A stretch of 6,323 bases of DNA from Actinomycetota bacterium (GCA_022615295.1 JAKEHF010000180.1:1-6323); one strand, 5' to 3'; counted from the first letter of the stretch, positions 1 through 6,323 are shown. The notes: generated by a model from the sequence alone, not told the origin. Numbers and translations: made by a program.

Positions 1-702
1 CTGCCAGGGGCGGTTGTCTCACATCAATCGGCGGCGCACATGCTCGGGTTCCCCCTCCTCCCTCGGCTGCGGCCGACCATCACCGTCCCCAGTCACACGA
101 CCCACGTGTTTCCCGGAGTGACCGTGCGGCGGTGCTTTGATCTCGATCCCACACACGTGGCCGCCGTTGGCGACCTATCCGTCACCAATGTCCAGCGGAC
201 AGCCTTCGATCTGGCGGCAGTGCTGAGACCCAAGCTGTTCGACCGGGTCGCCGAAGCCCTGATCCTCGCCGAACGCATGTCTATCGACCAGCTCGAGGCT
301 GTCGTGGATCAGGTTGCCCGCCGGGGAAAGCCTGGTAGTCGAGCGGCACGTGTGTTTATCGCAACTCGCGAAGGGACCCTGATCACGGCGTCGGCTCTCG
401 AGCGCAAAGGGCGAACCGTGCTCGCAGCAGGCGGGCTCCCGAGTCCCGTCCCGCAGTACCCGATCCCATGGGATCCGCACCGACGCTTCGACGATGCATA
501 CCCGCAATCGAGGCTCGCCATCGAGTGGGACTCACGGGCATGGCACCTCCAGCGGGAGGCGATGACGTCTGATCGACGTCGCGATCGTGACGCCGCGTCG
601 CACGGTTGGCTGGTTCTCCGATTCACCTACGAGGACTTGAAGTCGAGACAGGGAGAGGTCGTCCCCACCGTTGCCACTCTGCTCAAGACCCGCCAACCCT
701 GA
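1..702 (+). CDS. AbiEi-like protein with C-terminal DUF559/Vsr-type nuclease fold (5'-truncated by window)
   Basis: The reading frame is open from the first base to a TGA at 700-702, giving 233 visible residues. The ATG at 40 is internal: the codons before it encode GAVVSHQSAAHMLGF, which matches the conserved GAVVSH-SAA-LxG segment of actinobacterial AbiEi-like proteins. The N-terminal winged-helix part, probably some 60-80 residues, therefore lies upstream of the window. Next comes VTNVQRTAFDLAA (about residues 61-73), the usual T-x-x-RT-x-DLA motif. The C-terminus (about 150-215) resembles a DUF559/Vsr-like endonuclease fold, with RFDDAYP (D164/D165), AIEWDSRAWH (E175, D177, H182) and GWLVLRFTYEDL. 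The acidic residues and histidine expected for a metal-binding nuclease core are present. Such proteins are abundant in Actinomycetota and often annotated as type IV antitoxin-like, but their biochemical function is not established. No toxin partner is visible downstream, where the next gene is convergent. Family assignment is good; function is unknown. Confidence 0.82.
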   Translation: MPGAVVSHQSAAHMLGFPLLPRLRPTITVPSHTTHVFPGVTVRRCFDLDPTHVAAVGDLSVTNVQRTAFDLAAVLRPKLFDRVAEALILAERMSIDQLEAVVDQVARRGKPGSRAARVFIATREGTLITASALERKGRTVLAAGGLPSPVPQYPIPWDPHRRFDDAYPQSRLAIEWDSRAWHLQREAMTSDRRRDRDAASHGWLVLRFTYEDLKSRQGEVVPTVATLLKTRQP

Positions 703-706
703 AACA

Positions 707-763
707 CTGCGAACCCAGGGTTCCCAGCCCCGCTGAGCGGGTCCACCAACCCTGGGTTCGCAG
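707..763. terminator. Perfect 16-bp inverted repeat, probable bidirectional terminator between convergent genes
   Basis: The arms 707-722 and 748-763 are exact reverse complements over 16 bp. They are separated by 25 nt that contain a nested 5-bp hairpin (729-733 with 737-741, loop TGA). The structure sits between the stop at 702 on the plus strand and the stop at 782 on the minus strand, where a shared terminator is expected. Read on the minus strand, the stem is followed at once by TGTTTC, a short T-rich tail. On the plus strand no T-tract follows. It therefore looks like a better terminator for the minus-strand operon, though neither direction has a classic long U-run. Confidence 0.65.
712..758. 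repeat. Two copies of an 11-nt palindrome AACCC-W-GGGTT
   Basis: Each arm of the large hairpin contains its own dyad: AACCCAGGGTT at 712-722 and AACCCTGGGTT at 748-758. The centres are 36 bp apart (717 and 753). A partial third copy, CCAACCCTG at 693-701, overlaps the end of the upstream gene and is identical to 746-754. The arms can thus fold either as one long hairpin or as two short ones. This could simply be terminator sequence, a dispersed intergenic repeat or a protein-binding dyad; the window alone does not distinguish these. Confidence 0.5.
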
Positions 764-765
764 CA

Positions 766-780
766 AGCCCGGGGTGGGCT
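766..780. other. Small second hairpin next to the terminator
   Basis: AGCCC at 766-770 pairs exactly with GGGCT at 776-780 across a 5-nt loop, ending just before the stop codon of the minus-strand flavoprotein gene. It is short and lies in very GC-rich sequence, so it may be chance or an accessory part of the terminator region. Confidence 0.25.
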
Positions 781-781
781 G

Positions 782-2140
782 TCACTCGGCGGCGTCGGTG
801 ATCGCCTCGGTCATCGAGGGGTGGACCATCAGGGTGTCGAGCAGGGTTTGGGCGGTCACCCGGGCCTGCACGGCGAGGGCGATGACTCCTATGAGCTCCG
901 AAGCTCGGTGACCGACGATGGTGCCCCCGAGGACGACGCCGGTCGCCGGGTCGGTGGTCACCTTCACGAAGCCCCTCTCGAAGTGCTGGAGGACAGACCG
1001 GGCATTGGAGGCGAAGGGGACCTTCGTGGTGCGGACCTTGCGGCCCAGAGCCGCCGCCTGGACCTCGACCAGACCCACCGAAGCGATCTCGGGCTCGGTG
1101 AAGATGGCCTCGGCCACTTTGCTGTAGTCCAGTGGCTGAACGGGGAGGTTGAGCGCATGACGGGCGATCTTCCGACCCTGCATCGACGCCACCGAGCTGA
1201 GCAGCATCTGCCCGGTGACGTCGCCCCCGGCGTAGATGTGGGGAACGGTCGTCCGCTGGTACTCGTCGACCTTGACATAGCCGTCATCGGTCTCCACCCC
1301 GATCTCCTCGAGCCCCAGCCCGGCAGACAGGGGAACCGAGCCCACCGCGAGAAGGGCGTGTGAGCCACTAAGACGGCGGCCGTCGTCGCATGCCACGCTC
1401 ACCGTCTCACCATCGACCTCGATGCCCTTGGCGCGCGCCCCGATCACAAGACGGACCCCCCTCTCGAGAAAGTCCTCTTCGAGCACCGCCGCCACCTCCG
1501 GATCGCGATGAGGAAGCACCTGTTGCCGGGAGACGACGAGGCTGACTTCGGACCCCAAGCTCTCGAAGATGTGGGTGAACTCGACACCGGTGACACCGGA
1601 CCCGATGACGATCACGTGCTCGGGAACCACGTCGAGGTGGTAGCAGTCTCTCGTGGTGAGGACCTTGACCCCGTCGACCGGGGCCCAGTCGGGCACCCGG
1701 GGTCCCGAGCCGGTGGAGATGAGCGCCTTGTCGAAACGGACCCGCCGCTCCCCACTCTGCGTGGTCACGACCACCTCGTGGTCAGAGACGAACACACCTC
1801 TCCCCCCGATGATCTCCACCGTCTGCGAGCCGAGGAGCTCGATCCAGTTCTCGTTGATGTCACTGGTTATCTCGTCGATGCGCTGCGAGAGCACCTTGGT
1901 GTCGACCACACCCGGGTCGTTGATCAGACCGAGCTTGACCGCATTGCGAACCGAGGTGTGACGAAGCGCTGAGGCGGCCATCGTCTTGGAGGGGATGCAG
2001 TCCCAGAGATGAGCGGCTCCCCCTACCACCTGGTCCTCGACGAGGGTGACCCGCCCCCCTTTCGATGCGGCGATCGTGGCCGCCTGAGTGCCCGCCGGCC
2101 CGGCCCCGAGGATGAGGAGATGGGTGCCTGTGTCGCTCAT
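782..2140 (-). CDS. NAD(P)H-dependent flavoprotein of the disulfide reductase family (LpdA-like NAD(P)H-quinone dehydrogenase)
   Basis: This 452-residue protein has the usual length and domain order of the two-dinucleotide-binding flavoprotein disulfide reductases. The N-terminal FAD motif is GAGPAG (G12-G17), with E35 at the end of the second strand. The NAD(P)H-binding motif is GSGVTGVEF (180-188), followed by S204-R205 where NAD-specific enzymes usually carry an acid, which hints at NADPH use. The FAD-contacting YAGGDVTG contains D307, and the dimerisation domain covers about 335-452. The redox segment reads GGAAHLWDCIPSK: the first cysteine is replaced by A43 and only C48 remains. A normal disulfide cycle, and hence true lipoamide dehydrogenase activity, is therefore unlikely. 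Mycobacterial LpdA, an NAD(P)H:quinone reductase, has the same Ala/Cys pattern (recalled family knowledge). Unlike it, this protein keeps the C-terminal catalytic-type His-Glu pair (H440, E445 in HPSMTE). The ATG lies 12 bp after the mutase stop with no clear Shine-Dalgarno, suggesting translational coupling. Confidence 0.88.
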   Translation of the reverse strand: MSDTGTHLLILGAGPAGTQAATIAASKGGRVTLVEDQVVGGAAHLWDCIPSKTMAASALRHTSVRNAVKLGLINDPGVVDTKVLSQRIDEITSDINENWIELLGSQTVEIIGGRGVFVSDHEVVVTTQSGERRVRFDKALISTGSGPRVPDWAPVDGVKVLTTRDCYHLDVVPEHVIVIGSGVTGVEFTHIFESLGSEVSLVVSRQQVLPHRDPEVAAVLEEDFLERGVRLVIGARAKGIEVDGETVSVACDDGRRLSGSHALLAVGSVPLSAGLGLEEIGVETDDGYVKVDEYQRTTVPHIYAGGDVTGQMLLSSVASMQGRKIARHALNLPVQPLDYSKVAEAIFTEPEIASVGLVEVQAAALGRKVRTTKVPFASNARSVLQHFERGFVKVTTDPATGVVLGGTIVGHRASELIGVIALAVQARVTAQTLLDTLMVHPSMTEAITDAAE

Positions 2141-2152
2141 ACGGTGGTGACG

Positions 2153-3718
2153 CTAACCAGTGGCCCGGTACCGCCCGAACACACGAGCCAGGGCTGCCGA
2201 CACCTCCCCGACCGTGGCCCCGGAAGCAAGCGCCTCCCGCATGGGGTAGAGCAGGTTGTCCGACCCGACGGCGGCGCCCCCAACCTCGTCGACCAGCTTG
2301 GTGACAAGGGTCTCGTCGCGCCCGGTTCGCCAGTCGTCGAGACGTCGCTTCTGATCCGCCTCCAGGGAGGGATCGATCTCGAGCACCGGAACGTCGGGCA
2401 CTTCGGCACCGGTGAATCGGTTGACCCCTACGACCACCGACTCACCCGACGACTGTCTCACCGCCTCCTGGTAGGCGGACTCCTCGATCTGGGCCTGCAT
2501 CCATCCCTCCTCGATCGCGGTCACCGCACCGCCCATCTGGATGACCTTGGACAACAGCTCCTCCGCCCTCGACTCGATTGCGTCGGTGAGAGCCTCCACG
2601 TAGTACGAGCCGCCCAACGGGTCGACGGTGGAGGTGACCCCCGACTCGTAGGCGATGACCTGCTGGGTGCGAAGGGCGACCAGGGCGCTCTCGTCGGTGG
2701 GAAGACCCAACGCCTCGTCGTAGGCATTGGTGTGCAGGGACTGGGTTCCGCCGAGAACAGCAGCCAGGCCCTGGATGGTGGTCCGGACGATGTTGTTGAG
2801 AGGCTGCTGCGCGGTCAGCGTCGACCCGGCGGTCTGGGTGTGGAAGCGCATCATCTGCGATCTGGGGTCACCTGCGCCGAAGTCATCGCGCATGTGGCGA
2901 GCCCACATGCGTCGGGCGGCTCGGAACTTGGCGATCTCTTCGAAGAAGTCGTTGTGCCCGTTCCAGAAGAAGGAGAGCCGAGGAGCGAACCGGTCTACGT
3001 CGAGACCTGCACCGATGGCGGCGTCGACATAGGCGATGCCGTTGGCGATCGTGAAGGCCAGCTCCTGGGCCGCCGTCGCTCCCGCCTCCCTCATGTGATA
3101 ACCGGAGATGGAGATGGTGTTCCAGTTGGGCAACTCGGCGTCGGCGTAGGCGAACAAGTCCGTTATGAGCCGCATCGAGGGCCGTGGCGGGTAGATATAG
3201 GTCCCCCTGGCCACGTATTCCTTGAGGATGTCGTTCTGCACCGTCCCCCGGAGACTTGTCGGGTCGGCGCCCTGCTCCTCCCCCACCAGCTGGTAGAGGA
3301 GGAGGAGGATGGCCGCGGTGGCGTTGATCGTCATCGAGGTGGAGACCTCAGCGAGGGGGATTCCGGCGAACAGGCGCCGCATGTCGTCGAGGCTGTCGAT
3401 GGCCACCCCCACCTTTCCCACCTCACCCGCGGCCAGCGGGGCATCGGAGTCGAGACCCATCTGTGTGGGCAGGTCGAAGGCGACACTGAGACCGGTCTGG
3501 CCGGCCTCGAGCAGATCGTGGAATCGCCGGTTTGTCTCGTCGGCGGTGCCATAGCCGGCGTACTGACGCATGGTCCAGAGCCGGTCGCGGTACATCCCAG
3601 CGTGGATCCCTCGGGTATACGGGTACTCGCCGGGGGCGCTGATGGCGTCCGTGTCGGCCCGACCGGTGTAAACCGTCTCCACCTCTATACCGCTGGTGGT
3701 GCGTCGGGTTTCAGCCAT
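2153..3718 (-). CDS. Methylmalonyl-CoA mutase, catalytic (large) subunit lacking the B12-binding domain
   Basis: The 521 residues form the substrate-binding TIM-barrel half of an acyl-CoA mutase. Family motifs run in order: YPYTRGIHAGMY (about 32-43), WTMRQYAGYGTADETN (48-63), GLSVAFDLPTQMG (76-88), TVQNDILKEYVARGTYI (159-175), ISGYHMREAGAT (204-215) and VDPLGGSYYVE (365-375). The residues that bind the methylmalonyl carboxylate are both kept: Y53 and R171 (Tyr89 and Arg207 of the Propionibacterium enzyme). Q161, Y207 and H208 are also present. Isobutyryl- and 2-hydroxyisobutyryl-CoA mutases alter the Tyr/Arg pair, so methylmalonyl-CoA to succinyl-CoA is the best substrate call. The protein ends soon after the barrel, with no DxHxxG cobalamin motif, so it is the split-subunit type and needs a separate B12-binding subunit, absent here. 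An in-frame TGA at 3736-3734 leaves the ATG at 3718 as the start. It is the first gene of an operon with the flavoprotein. Confidence 0.92.
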   Translation of the reverse strand: MAETRRTTSGIEVETVYTGRADTDAISAPGEYPYTRGIHAGMYRDRLWTMRQYAGYGTADETNRRFHDLLEAGQTGLSVAFDLPTQMGLDSDAPLAAGEVGKVGVAIDSLDDMRRLFAGIPLAEVSTSMTINATAAILLLLYQLVGEEQGADPTSLRGTVQNDILKEYVARGTYIYPPRPSMRLITDLFAYADAELPNWNTISISGYHMREAGATAAQELAFTIANGIAYVDAAIGAGLDVDRFAPRLSFFWNGHNDFFEEIAKFRAARRMWARHMRDDFGAGDPRSQMMRFHTQTAGSTLTAQQPLNNIVRTTIQGLAAVLGGTQSLHTNAYDEALGLPTDESALVALRTQQVIAYESGVTSTVDPLGGSYYVEALTDAIESRAEELLSKVIQMGGAVTAIEEGWMQAQIEESAYQEAVRQSSGESVVVGVNRFTGAEVPDVPVLEIDPSLEADQKRRLDDWRTGRDETLVTKLVDEVGGAAVGSDNLLYPMREALASGATVGEVSAALARVFGRYRATG

Positions 3719-3794
3719 GGCGCCGGTATCCTGTCACCGCCGGGGATCCTAGGTCGGGAACCTCACCCTCCCCGGTCGACGTCAATACCCCCCA
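3719..3794. promoter_or_regulatory. Divergent intergenic region between the mutase operon and the penicillin-binding protein gene
   Basis: These 76 bp separate two gene starts facing away from each other, so both promoters should lie here or reach into the neighbouring coding starts. I see no hexamer pair with correct spacing on either strand. On the minus strand TTGACG (3785-3780) resembles a -35 box and TAGGAT (3751-3746) a -10 box, but they are 28 nt apart, too far to act together. The adjoining small palindromes GGATCC (3744-3749) and CCTAGG (3748-3753) overlap and are probably incidental. Confidence 0.4.
3729..3732 (-). promoter_or_regulatory. Weak Shine-Dalgarno (AGGA) for the mutase gene
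   Basis: On the minus strand AGGA lies 10 nt before the ATG at 3718, just after the in-frame TGA that bounds the start. The match is short and the spacing slightly long, so it is only a modest ribosome-binding signal. It is still the best one in the divergent intergenic region. Confidence 0.35.
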
Positions 3795-6323
3795 ATGGCC
3801 AGGAAAGCCCTCATCCACCAGATCGAGGCGCGGGAAAGGCGAGGACGCTGGTTCGGCGCCTTGGCCACCCTCCTCTCCATATCGCTCCTCCTCTCGGGGT
3901 GGATCGGTCTCTTCGCCTTTCTGGGCGCCAACTCCGCCTACGGGACTTTCCACGACCTCCAGGAGGAGTGGGTCCCCGACACGGCCTCCATGCCCCTCAC
4001 CCTCCCCAACCTGAGCCGGGTGAGCCGGATCTATGCCGACTCCGGCGAGCTCCTCGCCGAGCTCCACGACGGCCGAAACTCCGAGCCCGTCCCCTATGAG
4101 GAGGTGCCCGAGGTACTGGTCCATGCAATCCTCGCGGCCGAGGACTCCGAGTTCTTCGAGCACGAGGGCATCGACTTCTCTGCGATCCTCTCCGCGGCCA
4201 TCGACAACATCATCTACGACAACACCCGGGGTGGGTCGACCATCACCCAGCAGGTCGTCAAGAACGCCTTCGTCGGGAGCGAGATCACCATCCGACGCAA
4301 GGTGAACGAGGCCTTCGTCGCCGCCGAGGTGGAGAGACGCTTCCCCAAGGAGCGGATACTCGAGTACTACATGAACTCGGTCTACTTCGGGTCCGGCGCC
4401 TATGGGGTCAAGACCGCCTCCGAGGAGTTCTACGACAAGCCGATGGATCAGCTCCAGATCCACGAGGCCGCGGCCCTCGCCGTCCTCGTCCGCAACCCGA
4501 GCCTCTACAACCCACGAACACGCCCCGAGATAACGCTGGATCGGAGGGACGACGTCATCGACGAGATGGAGGAGCAGGGTTGGATCACCCCACTGGAGGC
4601 GGCCAACTCCAAGCGACAGCCGCTGGGCGTCGTCGACACCCCGCTACGCCGGGGGCAGGCCGACCACGTCGTGGCCGAGGTGAAGAAACAGCTCCTCTAC
4701 AGCGACGCCTTCGCCTTCCTCGGTGAGACCTACGAGGACCGCAAGAAGGCGATCTTCGGTTGTCCCGCCGACGACGTCGAGTGTGAGGGAGGAGGCGGTC
4801 TCCAGGTCTACACGACGATCGACCTGCGGCTGCAGAACGAGGCGAACCGGATCCTCTCGGAGTGGCTCCCCCTCCTCCCTTATGAGGAGAACCTCCGGGC
4901 CTGCGCCTCGATATTCCCCGACTTCGAGGAGAAGCAATCGTTCTACGCCACCTACGCCGAGACCCACTCCTGCCGTCCCACCGGGGCGCTCACCATGGTG
5001 GACAACCACACCGGGGCCGTAAGGGTGATGGCCTCGGGTCTCCCGTTCGACTTCAACCAGTTCGACCTGGCGATCCAGGGACGGAGAAACCCCGGTTCGT
5101 CTTTCAAGCCGATGGGTCTGGTCGCCGCCCTCGAGAACGGGTTCACCATGGGACATCACTTCAGCGGCCAGAGCCCCATCCGGATCCAGTGCCCCTTCGT
5201 CTGCTCCCCGGACGGCACCAACGTCTGGACCGTGCACAACGCCGGCTCCAGCCAAGGCGTCATCAGTCTCGACGCCGCCACCTACGGCTCGGTCAACGCG
5301 ATCTACGCCCAGCTGTCCCTGGCGGTGGGGCCGGAGAAGATCGTCGAGATGTCACGAAGGATGGGGATCACCGAGGCCCAGCTCGACCCGGTTCTCTCCA
5401 TCGTTCTCGGCTCCTCGGCGGTGTCCACCCTCGAGATGGCCTCTGCCTTCTCCAACTTCGCCACCAACGGTCTCCACGCCGACGACTACATAGTCTCCAA
5501 GATCGTCGACCACACCGGCCGGGTCATCTATGAGCACCGGCCCGACATGACTCAGGTCGCCGATCCCGCCATCTTCGCCGCGGCACGGAAGTCGTTGGAG
5601 AAGGTCCCCGCGATCGGCACCGGGCCCCGGGCCAACATCGGCAGGCCACAGGGCGGCAAGACGGGGACCCACCAATCGTATCTCGACGCCTGGTATGTGG
5701 GCTTCACCCCGGAGTACTCCACTGCGGTGTGGGTGGGTTACGAGGCCGAGCAGATCCCCTTGACCAACGTCACCATCAACGACCAGACCTACTCGAGAGT
5801 GTTCGGGGGGTCGGTCCCCGCCCCGATCTGGGCCGAGTTCATGACCATGGTGATGGACGGGCTTCCGATCAGCCAGTTCCCCGAGGACCCGCCCAACATC
5901 CGGGAATATCAGGTGCCACCGCAGACGACCGTCCCCGTGGTGGTCGGTCTGAGCCTGGAGGATGCCGAGACCGTGCTCCGAGCCGCCTTCCTCAACTTCG
6001 AGATGCTCGAGGTGGCGTCGCTGGACCCGGAGGGCACGGTGGTCGGTCAGCTGCCCGATCCCGGGACGACCGTCACCCAGGGGAGCGTGGTCACGATCTA
6101 CGTCTCCACCGGTCAGACCCCGGTCGGAGACCTGCCCAACCTCATCGGGATGACCTTCGATGAGGCGTTGGCCGCGATAAAGGAGTTCGAGCTCGCCACC
6201 GGGGTCAGGGTCAATCTGTTCCAGCAGAAGGTCGACGTGACCGATCCCGCCCAGGTGGACCCGATCGTTTCGACCAACCCGGGCCCGGGGACAGAGCTCA
6301 CCGAGTCAGCCACGGTGACCGTC
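3795..6323 (+). CDS. Class A penicillin-binding protein (peptidoglycan glycosyltransferase/transpeptidase) with PASTA repeats, 3'-truncated by window
   Basis: The frame runs from ATG 3795 to the window edge without a stop (843 residues). An in-frame TAG at 3750-3752 with no start codon before 3795 fixes the start. A short basic cytoplasmic tail leads into one membrane helix (about 20-44), so the rest is extracytoplasmic. The glycosyltransferase (GT51) domain spans about 75-260: catalytic E116 in AAEDSEFF, RGGSTITQQVVKN, RRKVNEAFVAAEVE, KERILEYYMNSVYFG and VRNPSLYNP. The transpeptidase domain (about 330-690) has all three motifs: S435-x-x-K438 in NPGSSFKP, S499-V-N501 and K622-T-G624. Two PASTA modules follow (about 713-771 and 780-843), the second cut near its end. 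The enzyme polymerises lipid II glycan and cross-links stem peptides; PASTA modules are thought to bind wall peptides. Exactly six cysteines occur, all between residues 323 and 470. No Shine-Dalgarno precedes the ATG, so a leaderless or weakly initiated message is possible. Further PASTA repeats may follow. Confidence 0.95.
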   Translation, partial: MARKALIHQIEARERRGRWFGALATLLSISLLLSGWIGLFAFLGANSAYGTFHDLQEEWVPDTASMPLTLPNLSRVSRIYADSGELLAELHDGRNSEPVPYEEVPEVLVHAILAAEDSEFFEHEGIDFSAILSAAIDNIIYDNTRGGSTITQQVVKNAFVGSEITIRRKVNEAFVAAEVERRFPKERILEYYMNSVYFGSGAYGVKTASEEFYDKPMDQLQIHEAAALAVLVRNPSLYNPRTRPEITLDRRDDVIDEMEEQGWITPLEAANSKRQPLGVVDTPLRRGQADHVVAEVKKQLLYSDAFAFLGETYEDRKKAIFGCPADDVECEGGGGLQVYTTIDLRLQNEANRILSEWLPLLPYEENLRACASIFPDFEEKQSFYATYAETHSCRPTGALTMVDNHTGAVRVMASGLPFDFNQFDLAIQGRRNPGSSFKPMGLVAALENGFTMGHHFSGQSPIRIQCPFVCSPDGTNVWTVHNAGSSQGVISLDAATYGSVNAIYAQLSLAVGPEKIVEMSRRMGITEAQLDPVLSIVLGSSAVSTLEMASAFSNFATNGLHADDYIVSKIVDHTGRVIYEHRPDMTQVADPAIFAAARKSLEKVPAIGTGPRANIGRPQGGKTGTHQSYLDAWYVGFTPEYSTAVWVGYEAEQIPLTNVTINDQTYSRVFGGSVPAPIWAEFMTMVMDGLPISQFPEDPPNIREYQVPPQTTVPVVVGLSLEDAETVLRAAFLNFEMLEVASLDPEGTVVGQLPDPGTTVTQGSVVTIYVSTGQTPVGDLPNLIGMTFDEALAAIKEFELATGVRVNLFQQKVDVTDPAQVDPIVSTNPGPGTELTESATVTV

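Noticed and set aside
40..702. ATG at 40 as the true start of the first gene
   Set aside because: The frame is open to base 1 and the 13 codons before the ATG encode part of a conserved family motif, so the gene begins outside the window.
821..1972. Plus-strand frames (821-1363 and 1508-1972) opposite the flavoprotein gene
   Set aside because: They are antisense to the conserved FAD/NAD(P)H-binding and dimerisation domains; their translations resemble no protein family.
782..2140. Annotation as a classical dihydrolipoamide dehydrogenase (E3)
   Set aside because: The first redox-active cysteine is alanine (A43), so the dithiol/disulfide cycle of that enzyme cannot form in the usual way. No 2-oxoacid dehydrogenase genes are nearby.
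2153..3718. Isobutyryl-CoA or 2-hydroxyisobutyryl-CoA mutase large subunit
   Set aside because: Those enzymes replace the Tyr and Arg that bind the methylmalonyl carboxylate; both are kept here (Y53, R171).
2009..4099. A 696-codon open frame on the plus strand, antisense to the mutase gene
   Set aside because: Its translation is low-complexity, rich in Gly, Arg, His and Pro, with no family motif. It covers a mutase with every expected motif on the other strand. Long antisense frames are a normal by-product of GC-biased third codon positions.
3711..4463. A 250-codon minus-strand frame overlapping the penicillin-binding protein start
   Set aside because: It lies opposite the membrane helix and glycosyltransferase motifs of a clear gene, and its Gly/Glu/Val/Leu-rich translation has no recognisable domain.
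4644..5255. A 203-codon minus-strand frame within the penicillin-binding protein gene
   Set aside because: Antisense to the linker and the transpeptidase active-site region, with a compositionally biased translation and no motif.
1..6323. Mobile element, CRISPR array, prophage, tRNA/rRNA or riboswitch (including a cobalamin riboswitch upstream of the mutase)
   Set aside because: No repeat array, terminal inverted repeats, integrase/transposase motifs or RNA gene cores were seen. The 76-bp region upstream of the mutase is too short for a full cobalamin riboswitch.

Overview
The window is high-GC DNA with densely packed genes and strongly GC-biased third codon positions. A class A penicillin-binding protein with C-terminal PASTA repeats, an LpdA-like single-cysteine flavoprotein and an AbiEi/DUF559-type protein together point to an Actinomycetota chromosome. 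An uncultured acidimicrobial lineage is possible, but the sequence alone does not settle this. There is no rRNA, tRNA, CRISPR array, transposase or phage gene.

Layout: (1) 1-702, plus strand: the 3' part of an AbiEi-like protein with a DUF559/Vsr-like nuclease-fold C-terminus; its start lies before the window. (2) 703-781: a short convergent intergenic region with a perfect 16-bp inverted repeat, probably a terminator. (3) 3718 down to 782, minus strand: a two-gene operon with a 12-bp gap. The first gene encodes the catalytic subunit of a methylmalonyl-CoA mutase without its B12-binding domain. The second encodes an NAD(P)H-dependent flavoprotein of the disulfide reductase superfamily that lacks one of the two redox cysteines. 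(4) 3719-3794: a 76-bp divergent intergenic region. (5) 3795 to the window end, plus strand: a bifunctional peptidoglycan glycosyltransferase/transpeptidase with two PASTA repeats. It is cut off by the window edge after 843 codons.

The mutase and flavoprotein are probably co-transcribed. The mutase would interconvert methylmalonyl-CoA and succinyl-CoA in propionyl-CoA metabolism. It needs a separate cobalamin-binding subunit that is not in this window. The flavoprotein is more likely a quinone or other electron-acceptor reductase than a true dihydrolipoamide dehydrogenase. The penicillin-binding protein polymerises and cross-links the cell wall and is functionally unrelated.

I found no convincing undescribed multi-gene system. 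The points most worth a second look are the mixed active-site signature of the flavoprotein, the paired AACCC-W-GGGTT palindromes in the convergent intergenic region, the six clustered extracytoplasmic cysteines in the penicillin-binding protein, and the orphan split mutase subunit.
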